Origin: Microlunatus parietis
Lineage (GTDB): Bacteria > Actinomycetota > Actinomycetes > Propionibacteriales > Propionibacteriaceae
Assembly (NCBI RefSeq): GCF_013407955.1
Contig: NZ_JACCBU010000001.1
Location: 1,984,001-2,048,000, forward strand
Direction of reading: 5' to 3'
DNA length: 64,000 nucleotides
Shown here: in pieces, positions 32,190-40,943 of the stretch
Layout: every line of letters starts with the position of its first letter
Numbering within the stretch: position 1 is the first letter of the stretch
Notes under the pieces: model-generated
The model's database searches: none
Told to the model about the DNA's origin: nothing
The model's input: only the letters and a program-made list of their open reading frames with translations
Made by a program: the position numbers and the translations under genes

Positions 32190-32726
32190 ATGACCTCGCC
32201 GAACGACCCGCCTCGGCGCACCCTGCTGCTGGCCCGGCATGCGAAGTCCAAATGGGGCCTCGATGTCGACGACCACGACCGGCCGCTGTCCGGTCGCGGA
32301 CGGCGGGACGGTGTCGCCATCGGCGAGTTCCTGACCGGCAACGGCTACAAGCCTGACGTCGTGATCAGCTCGACCGCGACCCGAGCCCGGCAGACCTGGG
32401 AACGGGCCGTCGCCGGCGGCGCCGTCGCGCGGGACGTCCGCTACGACGACCGGATCTACGAGGCCTGGTCCGGCGCGCTGGTGAAGCTCGTCCGCCGGCT
32501 GCCCGAGGACGCCGAGACCGTCCTGCTGATCGGCCACTCCCCCGGCATCCCCGACCTGGTCCGCCTGCTCGCCGGCCGGCGCGGCAAGAAGAAGGCCTGG
32601 ACCCGCCTGGAGGCGAAGTTCCCGACCAGCGGCCTGGCCATCCTGCACAGCGACCACGACTGGGCCGACGTCGACCCCGGCACCGCCGAACTCTCCGACT
32701 TCGTCGTCCCCCGCGGCTCCGACTGA
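32190..32726 (+). CDS. SixA-like histidine phosphatase
   Basis: A 178-residue histidine phosphatase (phosphoglycerate-mutase fold). The catalytic RHAK motif is LLARHAKSKWG with His17; PLSGRGRRDG and the second histidine LLIGHSPGIPDL complete the site. SixA enzymes dephosphorylate Hpt histidines in phosphorelays, which fits the Hpt protein and hybrid kinase encoded next. That link is inferred from proximity. Confidence 0.9.
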   Translation: MTSPNDPPRRTLLLARHAKSKWGLDVDDHDRPLSGRGRRDGVAIGEFLTGNGYKPDVVISSTATRARQTWERAVAGGAVARDVRYDDRIYEAWSGALVKLVRRLPEDAETVLLIGHSPGIPDLVRLLAGRRGKKKAWTRLEAKFPTSGLAILHSDHDWADVDPGTAELSDFVVPRGSD

Positions 32727-32754
32727 GCTCGTCGAGCCGCGATCCGGGCTGGGT

Positions 32755-33078
32755 TCAGGCCAGCGCTGAGCGCAGTTCGACGACCTGCTGTTCGAGTTCG
32801 GCGAGCTGTGCGGAGTCGGGCTCGCGCAGGAGCAACTGCTCCACCTGCCGCGCCACCTCGGAGGCGAGATCGAACCCGAACGTGCCCGCCGACCCGGCGA
32901 TCTGGTGGGCCAGATCCTTGGCTTGGCGCCGGTCGTCCTCGCTGAGGCCGGTCGGGTCGGACCGGAGAATCACCTCGGCCAAAGCCTCCACACGAATCCG
33001 ATTGGTCTCCTGCGCCTGAGCGCTGATCGAGTCGAACACCGCTTCGGGCGATGGCGACGGGCGATCGGAGTCGGTCAT
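32755..33078 (-). CDS. histidine phosphotransfer (Hpt) protein
   Basis: A 107-residue single Hpt domain. The phospho-accepting His58 lies in KDLAHQIAGSAGTFGF, the classic HxxxGxAxxxG motif in a four-helix bundle. The ATG overlaps the response-regulator stop (ATGA), so the two are coupled. It could relay phosphate from the hybrid kinase to a regulator. Actinobacteria have few Hpt proteins, so this suggests an uncommon multistep relay. Confidence 0.88.
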   Translation of the reverse strand: MTDSDRPSPSPEAVFDSISAQAQETNRIRVEALAEVILRSDPTGLSEDDRRQAKDLAHQIAGSAGTFGFDLASEVARQVEQLLLREPDSAQLAELEQQVVELRSALA

Positions 33079-33455
33079 CGCGCCCATCCCAGTAACGCCG
33101 CGACCTCATCGGCGAGCGTCATCGGGTCGAAGGGCTTGGAGATCACCCCGGCCGGTTGACCGTCGCCGGGGAACCGGTTATCGAATCCGCCGAGTTTCGC
33201 GGTGAGAAAGATGACCGGAAGCTCGCGGGTCTCCTCGTGCTCGCGGAGCTGGCGCAGGGCGGTCGGCCCGTCCATGCCCGGCATCATGACGTCGAGCAGG
33301 ATCGCGTCCGGACGCTCGGCGACGGCAAGCTGCCAACCTTCCGTACCTGAGCTTGCCGTGGTGACCTTCCAGCCGCCGACGAGCTCGAGCGCAAGGTGGG
33401 CGACCTCACGAATCGAGCTGTCGTCGTCGACGACCAGAATGTGACGGTCCGTCAT
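33075..33455 (-). CDS. single-domain response regulator (CheY-like)
   Basis: A 126-residue receiver domain with no output. The acidic pocket is VVDDDSS, the phospho-Asp is Asp55 in AILLDVMMPGMDG, and VIFLTAK and ISKPFDP supply the Thr and Lys. It is first in a two-gene operon with the Hpt protein and is divergent from the hybrid kinase. Confidence 0.92.
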   Translation of the reverse strand: MTDRHILVVDDDSSIREVAHLALELVGGWKVTTASSGTEGWQLAVAERPDAILLDVMMPGMDGPTALRQLREHEETRELPVIFLTAKLGGFDNRFPGDGQPAGVISKPFDPMTLADEVAALLGWAR

Positions 33456-33790
33456 CGATCAGCCTTCACGGGGACGCCAGTACGCAGACCTGCCCGTATA
33501 ATCCGCCTCAGTCACCAGGTCCACCTCCAACCGCCCCGTTCAGTCGCCCTACTGCCGGGGAGCCGATACGCGAGCACGCGCCAACCCCGGCGGCCCCGCT
33601 TCCCCAGCCCCGGGAAGCACGACCGAATTGACCTGCCCGCAGATTCAACAGTCGGTCGTCATCGTAGCGTTATGAATCCGGATGTGCCTGGCCGGGGCCC
33701 GGTCTGCCCTGTCCACACCGGCCCTGGAGAGCGTCTGCCGAGGCTGATACACACGGGTGCCAGGCAGCTTCCGGTGATAGCGTCCTCTGC
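33456..33790. other. 335-bp intergenic region between the response regulator and the kinase
   Basis: No gene is seen. ATTATA/TATAAT occurs at 33497-33502, rare in this genome, and could serve as a minus-strand -10 (TTATAC) for the response regulator with a ~35-base leader. The kinase has its own box at 33778. The rest is unremarkable. Confidence 0.5.
33778..33783 (+). promoter_or_regulatory. -10 box TAGCGT, leaderless hybrid kinase gene
   Basis: TAGCGT is 7 bases before the ATG at 33791. Confidence 0.45.
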
Positions 33791-36700
33791 ATGACGGAGT
33801 CGGCTGGGGACCCCGGATCGAACTCCCGGCAGTCCCGCACCCGAGCTTTCCGGCGGTTCACCGCTTGGTGCGTTCTGGCCGCCGCCTGTCTGCTCGCCGA
33901 GCTTGCCGTGCTCACCAGCCCGCTGCCCGAGTCGACCAAGGTGTTCAGCGCCCATCTTCTCCTCACGGCGGGGGGCCTGATCGTCGGCCTGAGTGCCGGT
34001 CAACGCATCCGCAGCCTGTCGGAACGACGGTCCCGCGCCTGGCTGATGCTCGCCCTGGCTGGAGTGATCTGCGCTGCGGCCAACCTGTACGAGTTGATCG
34101 AATCGTTCAACAGCACGAGGACCACCACCGCGATCGGCAACATCGGACTCGCGATCGGCCTGGTGTTCGGGATTCTGGCCATGATCAGCTTCCCGCCCTC
34201 CAGGCGGCGCGGCACCGACCTCGCGAGGATGATGCTCGACGGAGTCGTCGTCGGTGGCTCGATCCTCTTCTTCACCGCGGTCATGATCTACCCGCCGCTG
34301 CTCAGCACGGCGTCGCTCTCGGAACCCAACGAAGTCGGCCTGCTCGTCGTGTCCGTCGGCGACGTGATCGTGGCGACCCTTGCCGTGTTGTTGATCATGC
34401 GGAGCAGCGGGACCGACCGGCCGTCCCTGGTGCTGGTCGGCTTCGGCTTCGCGTTGTACGCGGCGTCGGACCTCACCTTCGCACTGCTCACCGCGCAGGG
34501 CACCTTCAGCTTCGGATCGTGGGTTGATCTTGGCTGGATCGGCGGTTACGCGCTAATTGCTCTCGCCGCCAGGCATCCGGCCGCGGCACAGCCGACGTCG
34601 CACCAGTCGCCGCGCGAAGCGTCCCCGGTCGCCGGCACGGTGATCATGTTCACGATCTTCATCGCCGCCGCATTCGTCGGGCAGCTCGGCGCGATCAATC
34701 CGGCGACCAATGCGCTGTGGCTGATCGTCCTGGTCGCTGTCGCCGCGCGACAGATTCTGTTGATCATCGACAACCACGCCCTCCGTCGAGACCTGGAACG
34801 GCGGGTCGCGGAACGGACCCGGGACCTGCGTCGGCTGACCGAGCAGAGCGAACTGCTGCTGAAGTCGGTGGGTGACGGCATCTACGGCGTGGACACCAGC
34901 GGGCGGATCACCTTCCTCAACCCGGCGGCCGCCAGGGTGCTCGGTTATCCGCCGGCCGAGCTGATCGGCCGCAGCGCTCACCGTACCTTTCATGCGCCCC
35001 ATCCCGACGGCACCCGGACGTCGGAGAGCCAGTGCTACGTCACCGAGGCGGTGCGGGACGGCTTCGCCGCCATGGCGGAGGAGGACACCTACGTCCGGGC
35101 CGACGGCCGCCACATCCCGGTCGAGGTGACCGCGACCCCGCTGACCATCGGCGGCGCCACCCAGAACGGCCAGTCCGCGTCCACCCGCGGCGCCGTCGTC
35201 GTGTTCCGCGACATCACCCAGCGCCGCGAGGTCGACCGGATCAAGAACGAGTTCGTCTCGATGGTGAGCCACGAACTGCGGACCCCGCTGACCTCGATCC
35301 GCGGATCCCTCGGGCTCCTGGCCGGCGGCGCGCTCGGTGACCTGCCGGAGCGGGCCGACCAACTGATCACCATCGCCCAGCAGAGCTGTGAACGGCTGAC
35401 CCGGCTGATCAACGACATCCTGGACATCGAGCGGTTCGAGTCCGGCACCATCCCGATGGAGATCGGCGAGCACCGGGCCCCCGAGCTGATCGCCTCCGCC
35501 ATTCGCCAGGTCGACCTGGTCGCCGCCGATGCCGAGGTCCGGCTCCGGATCGGCCGCGCCGACGGGATCGTCGTCGCCGATGCCGACCGGGTGCTGCAGG
35601 CCCTGATCAACCTGATCAGCAACGCGGTGAAGTTCTCCAAGGCCGGCGACGAGGTGCTGATCGCCGCCGTGCCACGGGGCGGGTTCGTCGAGTTCAGCAT
35701 CACCGACCACGGCCGCGGGATCCCGCCGGACAAGCTGGACTCCATCTTCAACCGGTTCGAGCAGGTCGACTCGTCCGACTCCCGGGAGAAGGGCGGCAGC
35801 GGCCTGGGCCTGGCGATCAGCCGCAGCATCGTCGAGCGGCTCGGCGGCCGGATCTGGGCCCGCAGCGACCCCGATCGCGGCACCATCTTCACCTTCACGC
35901 TGCCCCGGGCCGAGCGGTCGGTCCCCGCAGGCCAGGAGGACCACCCGACCGTTCTGGTCTGCGACGACGACGACTACGCGGTCGAGGTGATGTGCCGACT
36001 GCTGGAGGCCCGCGGCTATCACGCCGTCGGTGTCACCGACGGGCAGGCGGCGATCGAGCGCGCCCTGACCGACCCTCCGGACGTCGTCGTCCTCGACCTG
36101 GCGATGCCGGGGACGTCCGGCGCGGACGTGATCGCGGCGCTCGGCCGGCACAGCGCAACCCGCAGGCTGCCGGTCGTCGTCGTCTCCGGACTGAGCCCGA
36201 CCGGCAGCCCGGAGATCGCCGCGAAGGTGGCGGGCTGGCTGGTGAAGCCGATCGACGAGGAACGGCTGGCCCACACCGTCCGGAGCGTGCTGGCCGACAA
36301 GCCGGCGGAGAACACGGTGCTGGTCGTCGAGGACGACGACGACCTGGCATCGAACGTCACCAGTCTGCTGGAGCGGCGTGGGCTGACGGTGCACCAAGCA
36401 CCGTCGGTCTCGGACGGGCTCGGCTACTTCGAGCGCGGCAGCCCGTCGGTCGTCGTGATCGACCTCAAGCTGCGGGACGGGGCAGGCGGCGACCTGCTGA
36501 CCGTGCTGCGGCAGCGAGGTGCCCAGGGCCTCTCGGTCGTCGGCTACGGCACGGCCGAAGGCGAACTCAACGGCCACGCCGCCTTGCCCGGCGGCCGAGC
36601 CGTCTTCCTGACCACGGTGCCGGTTTCGGCGCAGCAACTCGAGGATTCCGTCATCGAGTTGCTGGACGCCGGCAGTGGTACGCCCGCCAGGGCGGCGCCG

Positions 36701-36793
36701 ATGGACCCCTCCGACCTGGACCGGGACGACGGTGAGGAGGTGGAGGCACCGCGCCCGCGCCGGGCGCTTGATGTGACGACCACAAATCCATGA
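33791..36793 (+). CDS. hybrid sensor histidine kinase (7TM-PAS-HisKA-HATPase-REC-REC)
   Basis: A 1000-residue membrane kinase. Residues ~20-320 contain about nine hydrophobic helices like a MASE-type sensor; a coiled coil (~330-355) leads to a PAS domain (~355-480), HisKA with the phospho-His in MVSHELRTPLTS (~493), and HATPase_c (NLISNAVKFS, DHGRGIPPDKL, GSGLGLAI, to ~715). Two receivers follow: REC1 with VVVLDLAMPGTSG (Asp ~767) and WLVKPID, and REC2 with VVVIDLKLRDG (Asp ~890) that lacks a clear signature Lys. It probably feeds the neighbouring Hpt and response regulators. The signal is unknown. Confidence 0.93.
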   Translation: MTESAGDPGSNSRQSRTRAFRRFTAWCVLAAACLLAELAVLTSPLPESTKVFSAHLLLTAGGLIVGLSAGQRIRSLSERRSRAWLMLALAGVICAAANLYELIESFNSTRTTTAIGNIGLAIGLVFGILAMISFPPSRRRGTDLARMMLDGVVVGGSILFFTAVMIYPPLLSTASLSEPNEVGLLVVSVGDVIVATLAVLLIMRSSGTDRPSLVLVGFGFALYAASDLTFALLTAQGTFSFGSWVDLGWIGGYALIALAARHPAAAQPTSHQSPREASPVAGTVIMFTIFIAAAFVGQLGAINPATNALWLIVLVAVAARQILLIIDNHALRRDLERRVAERTRDLRRLTEQSELLLKSVGDGIYGVDTSGRITFLNPAAARVLGYPPAELIGRSAHRTFHAPHPDGTRTSESQCYVTEAVRDGFAAMAEEDTYVRADGRHIPVEVTATPLTIGGATQNGQSASTRGAVVVFRDITQRREVDRIKNEFVSMVSHELRTPLTSIRGSLGLLAGGALGDLPERADQLITIAQQSCERLTRLINDILDIERFESGTIPMEIGEHRAPELIASAIRQVDLVAADAEVRLRIGRADGIVVADADRVLQALINLISNAVKFSKAGDEVLIAAVPRGGFVEFSITDHGRGIPPDKLDSIFNRFEQVDSSDSREKGGSGLGLAISRSIVERLGGRIWARSDPDRGTIFTFTLPRAERSVPAGQEDHPTVLVCDDDDYAVEVMCRLLEARGYHAVGVTDGQAAIERALTDPPDVVVLDLAMPGTSGADVIAALGRHSATRRLPVVVVSGLSPTGSPEIAAKVAGWLVKPIDEERLAHTVRSVLADKPAENTVLVVEDDDDLASNVTSLLERRGLTVHQAPSVSDGLGYFERGSPSVVVIDLKLRDGAGGDLLTVLRQRGAQGLSVVGYGTAEGELNGHAALPGGRAVFLTTVPVSAQQLEDSVIELLDAGSGTPARAAPMDPSDLDRDDGEEVEAPRPRRALDVTTTNP

Positions 36794-36923
36794 CCAATCA
36801 TGATCTCCCGATGCGGTACTTGACGACTGTCTAAGGGAGAATGTGGCCGGAAAACACCGCACACTCACAGGCTGTGCTGCGCCAGGGAAAGCATCCGGCC
36901 GTGCGGAACCGCGAAGGGACGAC

Positions 36924-37466
36924 ATGACGCAGGGCAATGTCGGCGCGCTCGAGATCCGAGTCAGCGCCGGCCGGGGGATTGGCTTGACTCGACTCTCCGC
37001 TTTCGACGCGGCGTTACGCGACGCCGGCGTCGCCGACTTCAACTTAGTTCGGCTCTCCTCGGTGATTCCGCCGAGGGGAGTCATCCGCGAGGTCCAGGGC
37101 TCCGAACAGCTGCAGGGTCGGATCGGGGACGTGCTCTACTGCGTGTACGCGGACTCCTACGCCAGCACACCCGGCGAGGAGGCCTGGGCCGGAGTCGCCT
37201 GGGCGCAGCGGGCGGAAGTCGAGCCCGCGCCGGGCGACGAGACGGAGAACCAACTCTCCGGCTCCGGCGTCTTCGTCGAGCACAGCGGCATCTCCCAAGC
37301 ACTGGTCGAGCGCGATCTGCGGGCGAGCCTCGCCGACCTCACTCGAAACCGCGTCGGTGACTTCCCGCATCAGGGACGGATGTTGAGTTCCGCACGTTGC
37401 GTCGACCACCCGGTCTGCGCCATCGTCGTCGCGAGCTACTCCATCCAGACCCTGACACAGCCGTAG
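36924..37466 (+). CDS. pyruvoyl-dependent arginine decarboxylase
   Basis: A 180-residue PvlArgDC-family enzyme, which makes agmatine and CO2 from arginine. The self-cleavage/pyruvoyl site matches NLVRLSSVIPP (cleavage at the Ser-Ser in the archaeal enzymes), and GIGLTRLSAFDAALRDAGV and the acidic active-site region EEAWAGVAWA are present. ATG 36924 follows AGGGA; the longer frame from 36843 has no ribosome site. It overlaps no gene but runs into an acetyltransferase-like gene 12 bases on. This pairing suggests agmatine/polyamine synthesis under control of the adjacent phosphorelay, which is inference. Confidence 0.85.
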   Translation: MTQGNVGALEIRVSAGRGIGLTRLSAFDAALRDAGVADFNLVRLSSVIPPRGVIREVQGSEQLQGRIGDVLYCVYADSYASTPGEEAWAGVAWAQRAEVEPAPGDETENQLSGSGVFVEHSGISQALVERDLRASLADLTRNRVGDFPHQGRMLSSARCVDHPVCAIVVASYSIQTLTQP

Positions 37467-37478
37467 CGGAGGCATGAG

Positions 37479-38030
37479 ATGGCCGATTCCGTCCGAGTGA
37501 CCGTCGAGACCGAGCTATCGGACGCGACCGTCGATCAGTTCTGGGCGTTGTACCAAGTCGCGTTCGAACCGCTGCTGACCCGCTCGGCGGCCCGGCAGGT
37601 GCTGACCGCCGAGGAATTCCGGGCCGAGATGACGGATCCTCGGGTCGACAAGTACCTCGCCTGGGACGGGGACGAGGTGATCGGGTTGAGCACGCTGACC
37701 CGGCACCTCGAGACGGTGCCCTGGATCAGTCCGCAGTACTTCACGGCCAGGTTCCCCGAACACGCCGCGCGGAACGCGATCTTCTACCTCGGGATCACCT
37801 TGACGGCGCCGGGCCGACGACAGTCCGGTGCCTATGTCGCGATGATCTCCTCGGCGATCGCCACGATCGTCGAGGCTCGCGGAATCTGTGGGTACGACGT
37901 CAGTGCGTACCACCGGGACGAGATGAACTATGCCGACAATCTGGCCCGCTTCATCAAGCGACGGGCACGTGCCGAGGTCGAGGTCATCGACGAGCAGACG
38001 TACTTTCTCGCCGACCTCGACCAGGGCTGA
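37479..38030 (+). CDS. GNAT-like acetyltransferase partner of arginine decarboxylase
   Basis: A 183-residue protein with a good GGAGG before its ATG. The order of elements resembles a GNAT fold: WALYQVAFEPLLTRSAARQ at the front, then KYLAWDGDEVIGLSTLTRHL, IFYLGITLTAPGRRQSGAYV in place of motif A, and ICGYDVSAYHRDEMN. The acetyl-CoA loop (Q/RxxGxG) is not well kept, so catalysis is uncertain. Twelve bases after the arginine decarboxylase, it may modify agmatine or another amine; alternatively it is a non-catalytic GNAT relative. Confidence 0.65.
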   Translation: MADSVRVTVETELSDATVDQFWALYQVAFEPLLTRSAARQVLTAEEFRAEMTDPRVDKYLAWDGDEVIGLSTLTRHLETVPWISPQYFTARFPEHAARNAIFYLGITLTAPGRRQSGAYVAMISSAIATIVEARGICGYDVSAYHRDEMNYADNLARFIKRRARAEVEVIDEQTYFLADLDQG

Positions 38031-38065
38031 CGGTCAGCCGCCGCACCTGACCTGAACCGGTTAGG

Positions 38066-38071
38066 TACGCT
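38066..38071 (+). promoter_or_regulatory. -10 box TACGCT, leaderless OmpR-type regulator
   Basis: TACGCT is 6 bases before the ATG at 38078. Confidence 0.5.
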
Positions 38072-38077
38072 ACCGCC

Positions 38078-38866
38078 ATGCCAGATCGCGTGGCGGTGAT
38101 CATCGAGGACGACGCCGACATCAGAAACCTGCTGGAGGCCATCCTTGCCCAGGCGGGATTCACGACGCATGCCGTGTCGGAGGGAGCGGACGGCGTCGCT
38201 GCGGTACGGGACCATCAGCCGATTCTGACGACCCTGGACATCAGCCTGCCCGGCATCGACGGCTTCGAGGTCGCGCGCCAGATCCGGCACTTCAGCGACA
38301 CCTACATCATCATCCTGTCCGCCCGCACCGAAGAGGTGGACACGTTGATGGGGCTGGATGCGGGAGCGGACGACTACCTGACCAAGCCGTTCCGGCCGCG
38401 CGAACTGCGGGCCCGGGTCGAGGCGATGATGCGGCGCCGCAACCTCTACGCCGGTGACGGGACCGGGCCCGGGGAACGCCCGGCCGGCGAGCCCGGCGCC
38501 GCGGAACCGGCCACGGCGTCCGGTGACGGCGACGGCTGGCTGAGTCACAACGGTCTGCGGATCCATCCGGAGATGCGGCTGTGCGAGCTGGACGGCTCGC
38601 CGGTGACGTTGACCCGGAGCGAGTTCGATCTGCTGCAGGCGATCATGAACGGCAAGCGCAGGGTGGTCTCGAAGGACACGCTGTCCCTGGAACTGCGCGG
38701 CGACCACAGCACCGGCGGTTACGTCAGCGAATCCGACCGCCGCGCCGTCGAGGTGCATCTGGCCAATGTCCGGCGCAAGCTCAACGACCCGGTCAACGCC
38801 CCACGGTTCATCGAGACCGTGCGCGGCGTCGGCTACCGCCTGGCGACCCGGCAGCCGCAGTCGTAG
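38078..38866 (+). CDS. OmpR/PhoB-family response regulator
   Basis: A 262-residue regulator. The receiver (1-120) has acidic residues EDDAD, phospho-Asp54 in LTTLDISLPGIDG and DDYLTKPFRP. A Gly/Pro/Ala linker of ~30 residues is unusually long. The C-terminal winged helix (about 160-258) includes LTRSEFDLLQAIM and VEVHLANVRRKL ... RGVGYRLA. No kinase is directly paired; the hybrid kinase five kilobases upstream is the likely phosphate source via Hpt. Confidence 0.93.
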   Translation: MPDRVAVIIEDDADIRNLLEAILAQAGFTTHAVSEGADGVAAVRDHQPILTTLDISLPGIDGFEVARQIRHFSDTYIIILSARTEEVDTLMGLDAGADDYLTKPFRPRELRARVEAMMRRRNLYAGDGTGPGERPAGEPGAAEPATASGDGDGWLSHNGLRIHPEMRLCELDGSPVTLTRSEFDLLQAIMNGKRRVVSKDTLSLELRGDHSTGGYVSESDRRAVEVHLANVRRKLNDPVNAPRFIETVRGVGYRLATRQPQS

Positions 38867-38869
38867 CGA

Positions 38870-39412
38870 TCAATGTTCGGAGTCGTGCGCGGCCCGAGCC
38901 CGTTCCAACCGGCCCCGGTCGGTCGACTGGGCCCGGCGCAGCGCCGGCAGCTTCGACCGCGCGGCACCGAAGTCGACTCCGTTGACGGCGGCCCGGATCG
39001 GCCGGACCGCGCGGACGATCGCGTCGGCACCCACCATCAGGCTGGTGCTCTCCAAGCTGAGCAGGGCGACCTCGGCCCGTTCGGCGTTGCCGGCGGAGAC
39101 CGCAGAGGTCACCGCCGTGACCCGGTGCTCCAGCAGATCGAGATAGTCGCTGACGAACTGCCACACGACGGCCGTGTCGCCGCCGACCTCGGCGGTCAAC
39201 TCGAGCAGGGCCGGTCCGGAACCGGCATCGGCCTTGGCCCGGCGCGGCTTCGAGGGACCCGGCACGGCGGCCACCTCGGCGGCGCGGTCCTGGCTGGCGC
39301 GCCGCGGCTTGGCTGCCGGAACGGCCGGCGGTGCGTAGGGCCCGGTGACCTCGGGCTCCGGAACGCTGCTCATGGTCGGATCGCCTGTCGCCCGTAGTTT
39401 TCGGCTGGCCAT
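38870..39412 (-). CDS. degenerate Hpt-domain protein lacking the phospho-histidine
   Basis: A 180-residue protein. The first ~85 residues are a disordered Pro/Ala/Arg-rich region; residues ~95-165 fold like Hpt (WQFVSDYLDLLEHRVTAVTSAV ... LSLESTSLMVGADAIV). The position that should hold the accepting His in HxxxGxSxxxGA reads S/E instead, so it cannot take phosphate by the normal route. It may act as a docking or inhibitory pseudo-Hpt. It converges on the OmpR-type regulator, ending 3 bases beyond its stop. Start at ATG 39412 is a guess; 39373 is also possible. Confidence 0.6.
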   Translation of the reverse strand: MASRKLRATGDPTMSSVPEPEVTGPYAPPAVPAAKPRRASQDRAAEVAAVPGPSKPRRAKADAGSGPALLELTAEVGGDTAVVWQFVSDYLDLLEHRVTAVTSAVSAGNAERAEVALLSLESTSLMVGADAIVRAVRPIRAAVNGVDFGAARSKLPALRRAQSTDRGRLERARAAHDSEH

Positions 39413-39708
39413 GGTCCCGTCGTGTCCTGAAGTCCGGCGCGTTCGTGACGGCCGGCTCGGTGCGGTGACGATGGGGTCTGGGACACCTTCTCCCTCGCTG
39501 AACCGCTGACCGTGAAGATCAGGCATCCGACCTTGATAGACATGGTCAGGCCGGGGCGGCAACAGGCACGTCATAGCTGCGGGTCTACGACGCCGGCCAC
39601 ACCCGGCCCGACACGAATCATCTTGGACCAGAGGATTCAGTGGCCGACACGTTTTGGCTCAGTGGCGTCTCAAGATTCGATCAAGAACCGGTGAACCGGT
39701 TCGGCCGC

Positions 39709-40539
39709 TCAGGAGGGTCCGGGCTGCCGTCCGCTGGGGCCCGACGTCAGCCGCTGGCGTATCTCGAGGCCGATCACCGACGTCGAGTGCCGGCCGTCGA
39801 ACGTCTTCGCCTCGTAGCCGACCTCGGCCACCCAGCCGACGAACCCGGGTGCCGGCAGCACCTCGACCCGGCCGTCCTCGATCACCCGATAGCTCGCCTG
39901 CCCGGGCACGATCAACTCCGACACCGGCAGGCCGGTCATCGGGTCGAGCAGCCGTACCGAGGCCGGATCGAAGCCGGAATCGGCGTCCAGGACGCCGTCG
40001 TTGGCCAGCGGGTCGAAGACCAGCGGCTGGCCCGAGACCGCGACCGGGAAGTCGGGATTGGTCACGCCGGGCTCGGCTGGCACCTCGGCGAACAGGTTGC
40101 CGCTGGAGACCTCGTCCTCGGCGACGACGACCTCGATGGTGTCGTTGTCGACCAGGACAGCGCCGTTGCCGGCCACCTCGACGCCGTCGCGGTAGGCCTT
40201 CGGCTGGTGCTCCAGCAGTCGGTACGTTCCCGACGCGAGCCCCTCGAAGGCGAACAGGCCGGACTCGTCCGTGGTCATCGTGGCGACCTTGACGCCGCCC
40301 GATTCCAGGGTGACCGCGACTCCGGCGAGCGGAGTGTCGTTGACGTCGAAATAACCGTCGTTGCCGGCGTCGGCGTACACGTAACCCTTGATCACGGCCG
40401 CGCCGCCTGGATCGGCGGCGGCCGGCAGTGCCGTCGCGCCGCAGCAGAGGATGGTGGAGGCCAACACTGCGAGTGAGCCTCGCCGGAGGGTTCGCGTCAG
40501 CGCGAGGCGGGCGTTGCCGCCTGAGAGCGCCTGGTTCAT
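39709..40539 (-). CDS. secreted SdrD_B/Cna-B-like surface protein
   Basis: A 276-residue exported protein. ATG 40539 (AGGA upstream) starts a signal peptide with hydrophobic core LAVLASTILCCGATALPAAAD. The mature protein begins with an SdrD_B/Cna-B beta-sandwich (VIKGYVYADAGNDGYFD, GVAVTLESGG, TTDESGLFAFEGLASGTYRL), followed by a cadherin-like/Big domain (SGQPLVFDPLANDG). There is no LPXTG motif or C-terminal anchor, so it is either released or held non-covalently. Possibly a surface or adhesion protein. Confidence 0.8.
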   Translation of the reverse strand: MNQALSGGNARLALTRTLRRGSLAVLASTILCCGATALPAAADPGGAAVIKGYVYADAGNDGYFDVNDTPLAGVAVTLESGGVKVATMTTDESGLFAFEGLASGTYRLLEHQPKAYRDGVEVAGNGAVLVDNDTIEVVVAEDEVSSGNLFAEVPAEPGVTNPDFPVAVSGQPLVFDPLANDGVLDADSGFDPASVRLLDPMTGLPVSELIVPGQASYRVIEDGRVEVLPAPGFVGWVAEVGYEAKTFDGRHSTSVIGLEIRQRLTSGPSGRQPGPS

Positions 40540-40943
40540 ACCCCGTCCTGTCGCGTCGGCCCGGGGCGTGGCAAAGCCACCTCCCCGAGTGATCCAGCTG
40601 GCATCGTCCCCGCATGCCGGTTGATCAGACCCCACCGTAGGTTGGGGTCACGGGGATGTCAACGCGCCCGTAGAATTTAGGACCGCACGAAAACAACAGT
40701 GGGCGGGACAAAAATACCGCGGTCGGGGCCCGCATTCCCCGACCGCGGAAGTCTTGCGAGGACCGGCTCGGCCGTTCCTCCTTCACTTCGGCGCCGCCCG
40801 GATCCCGAGGAGCCCCCAGCATCGGGTCCGTTGCGGCTGCCGTGTTGAACCATTCCAGGCAGGCGTACATCCGTCGTACATCCGGCCTTCGGCATGCGAT
40901 ATGGCCGGGTATTCTCCCGCCGTTTCGCCCCTTCCGGGGCACA
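40540..40943. other. 404-bp divergent control region
   Basis: No gene is seen. It holds the promoter/dyad at 40628-40662 for the secreted protein and a somewhat AT-richer stretch near 40660-40700 (TAGAATTTAG, AAAACAACAG). An open frame from 40842 leading into the SARP gene has no ribosome site and is not taken as coding. Confidence 0.5.
40628..40662 (-). promoter_or_regulatory. consensus promoter with overlapping operator-like dyad
   Basis: On the minus strand TTGACA (40662-40657) and TACGGT (40639-40634) are spaced 17 bases, an excellent sigma-A type promoter for the SdrD_B-like gene. GACCCCACC and GGTTGGGGTC (40628-40649) form a dyad with a one-base bulge over the spacer and -10. Confidence 0.65.
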
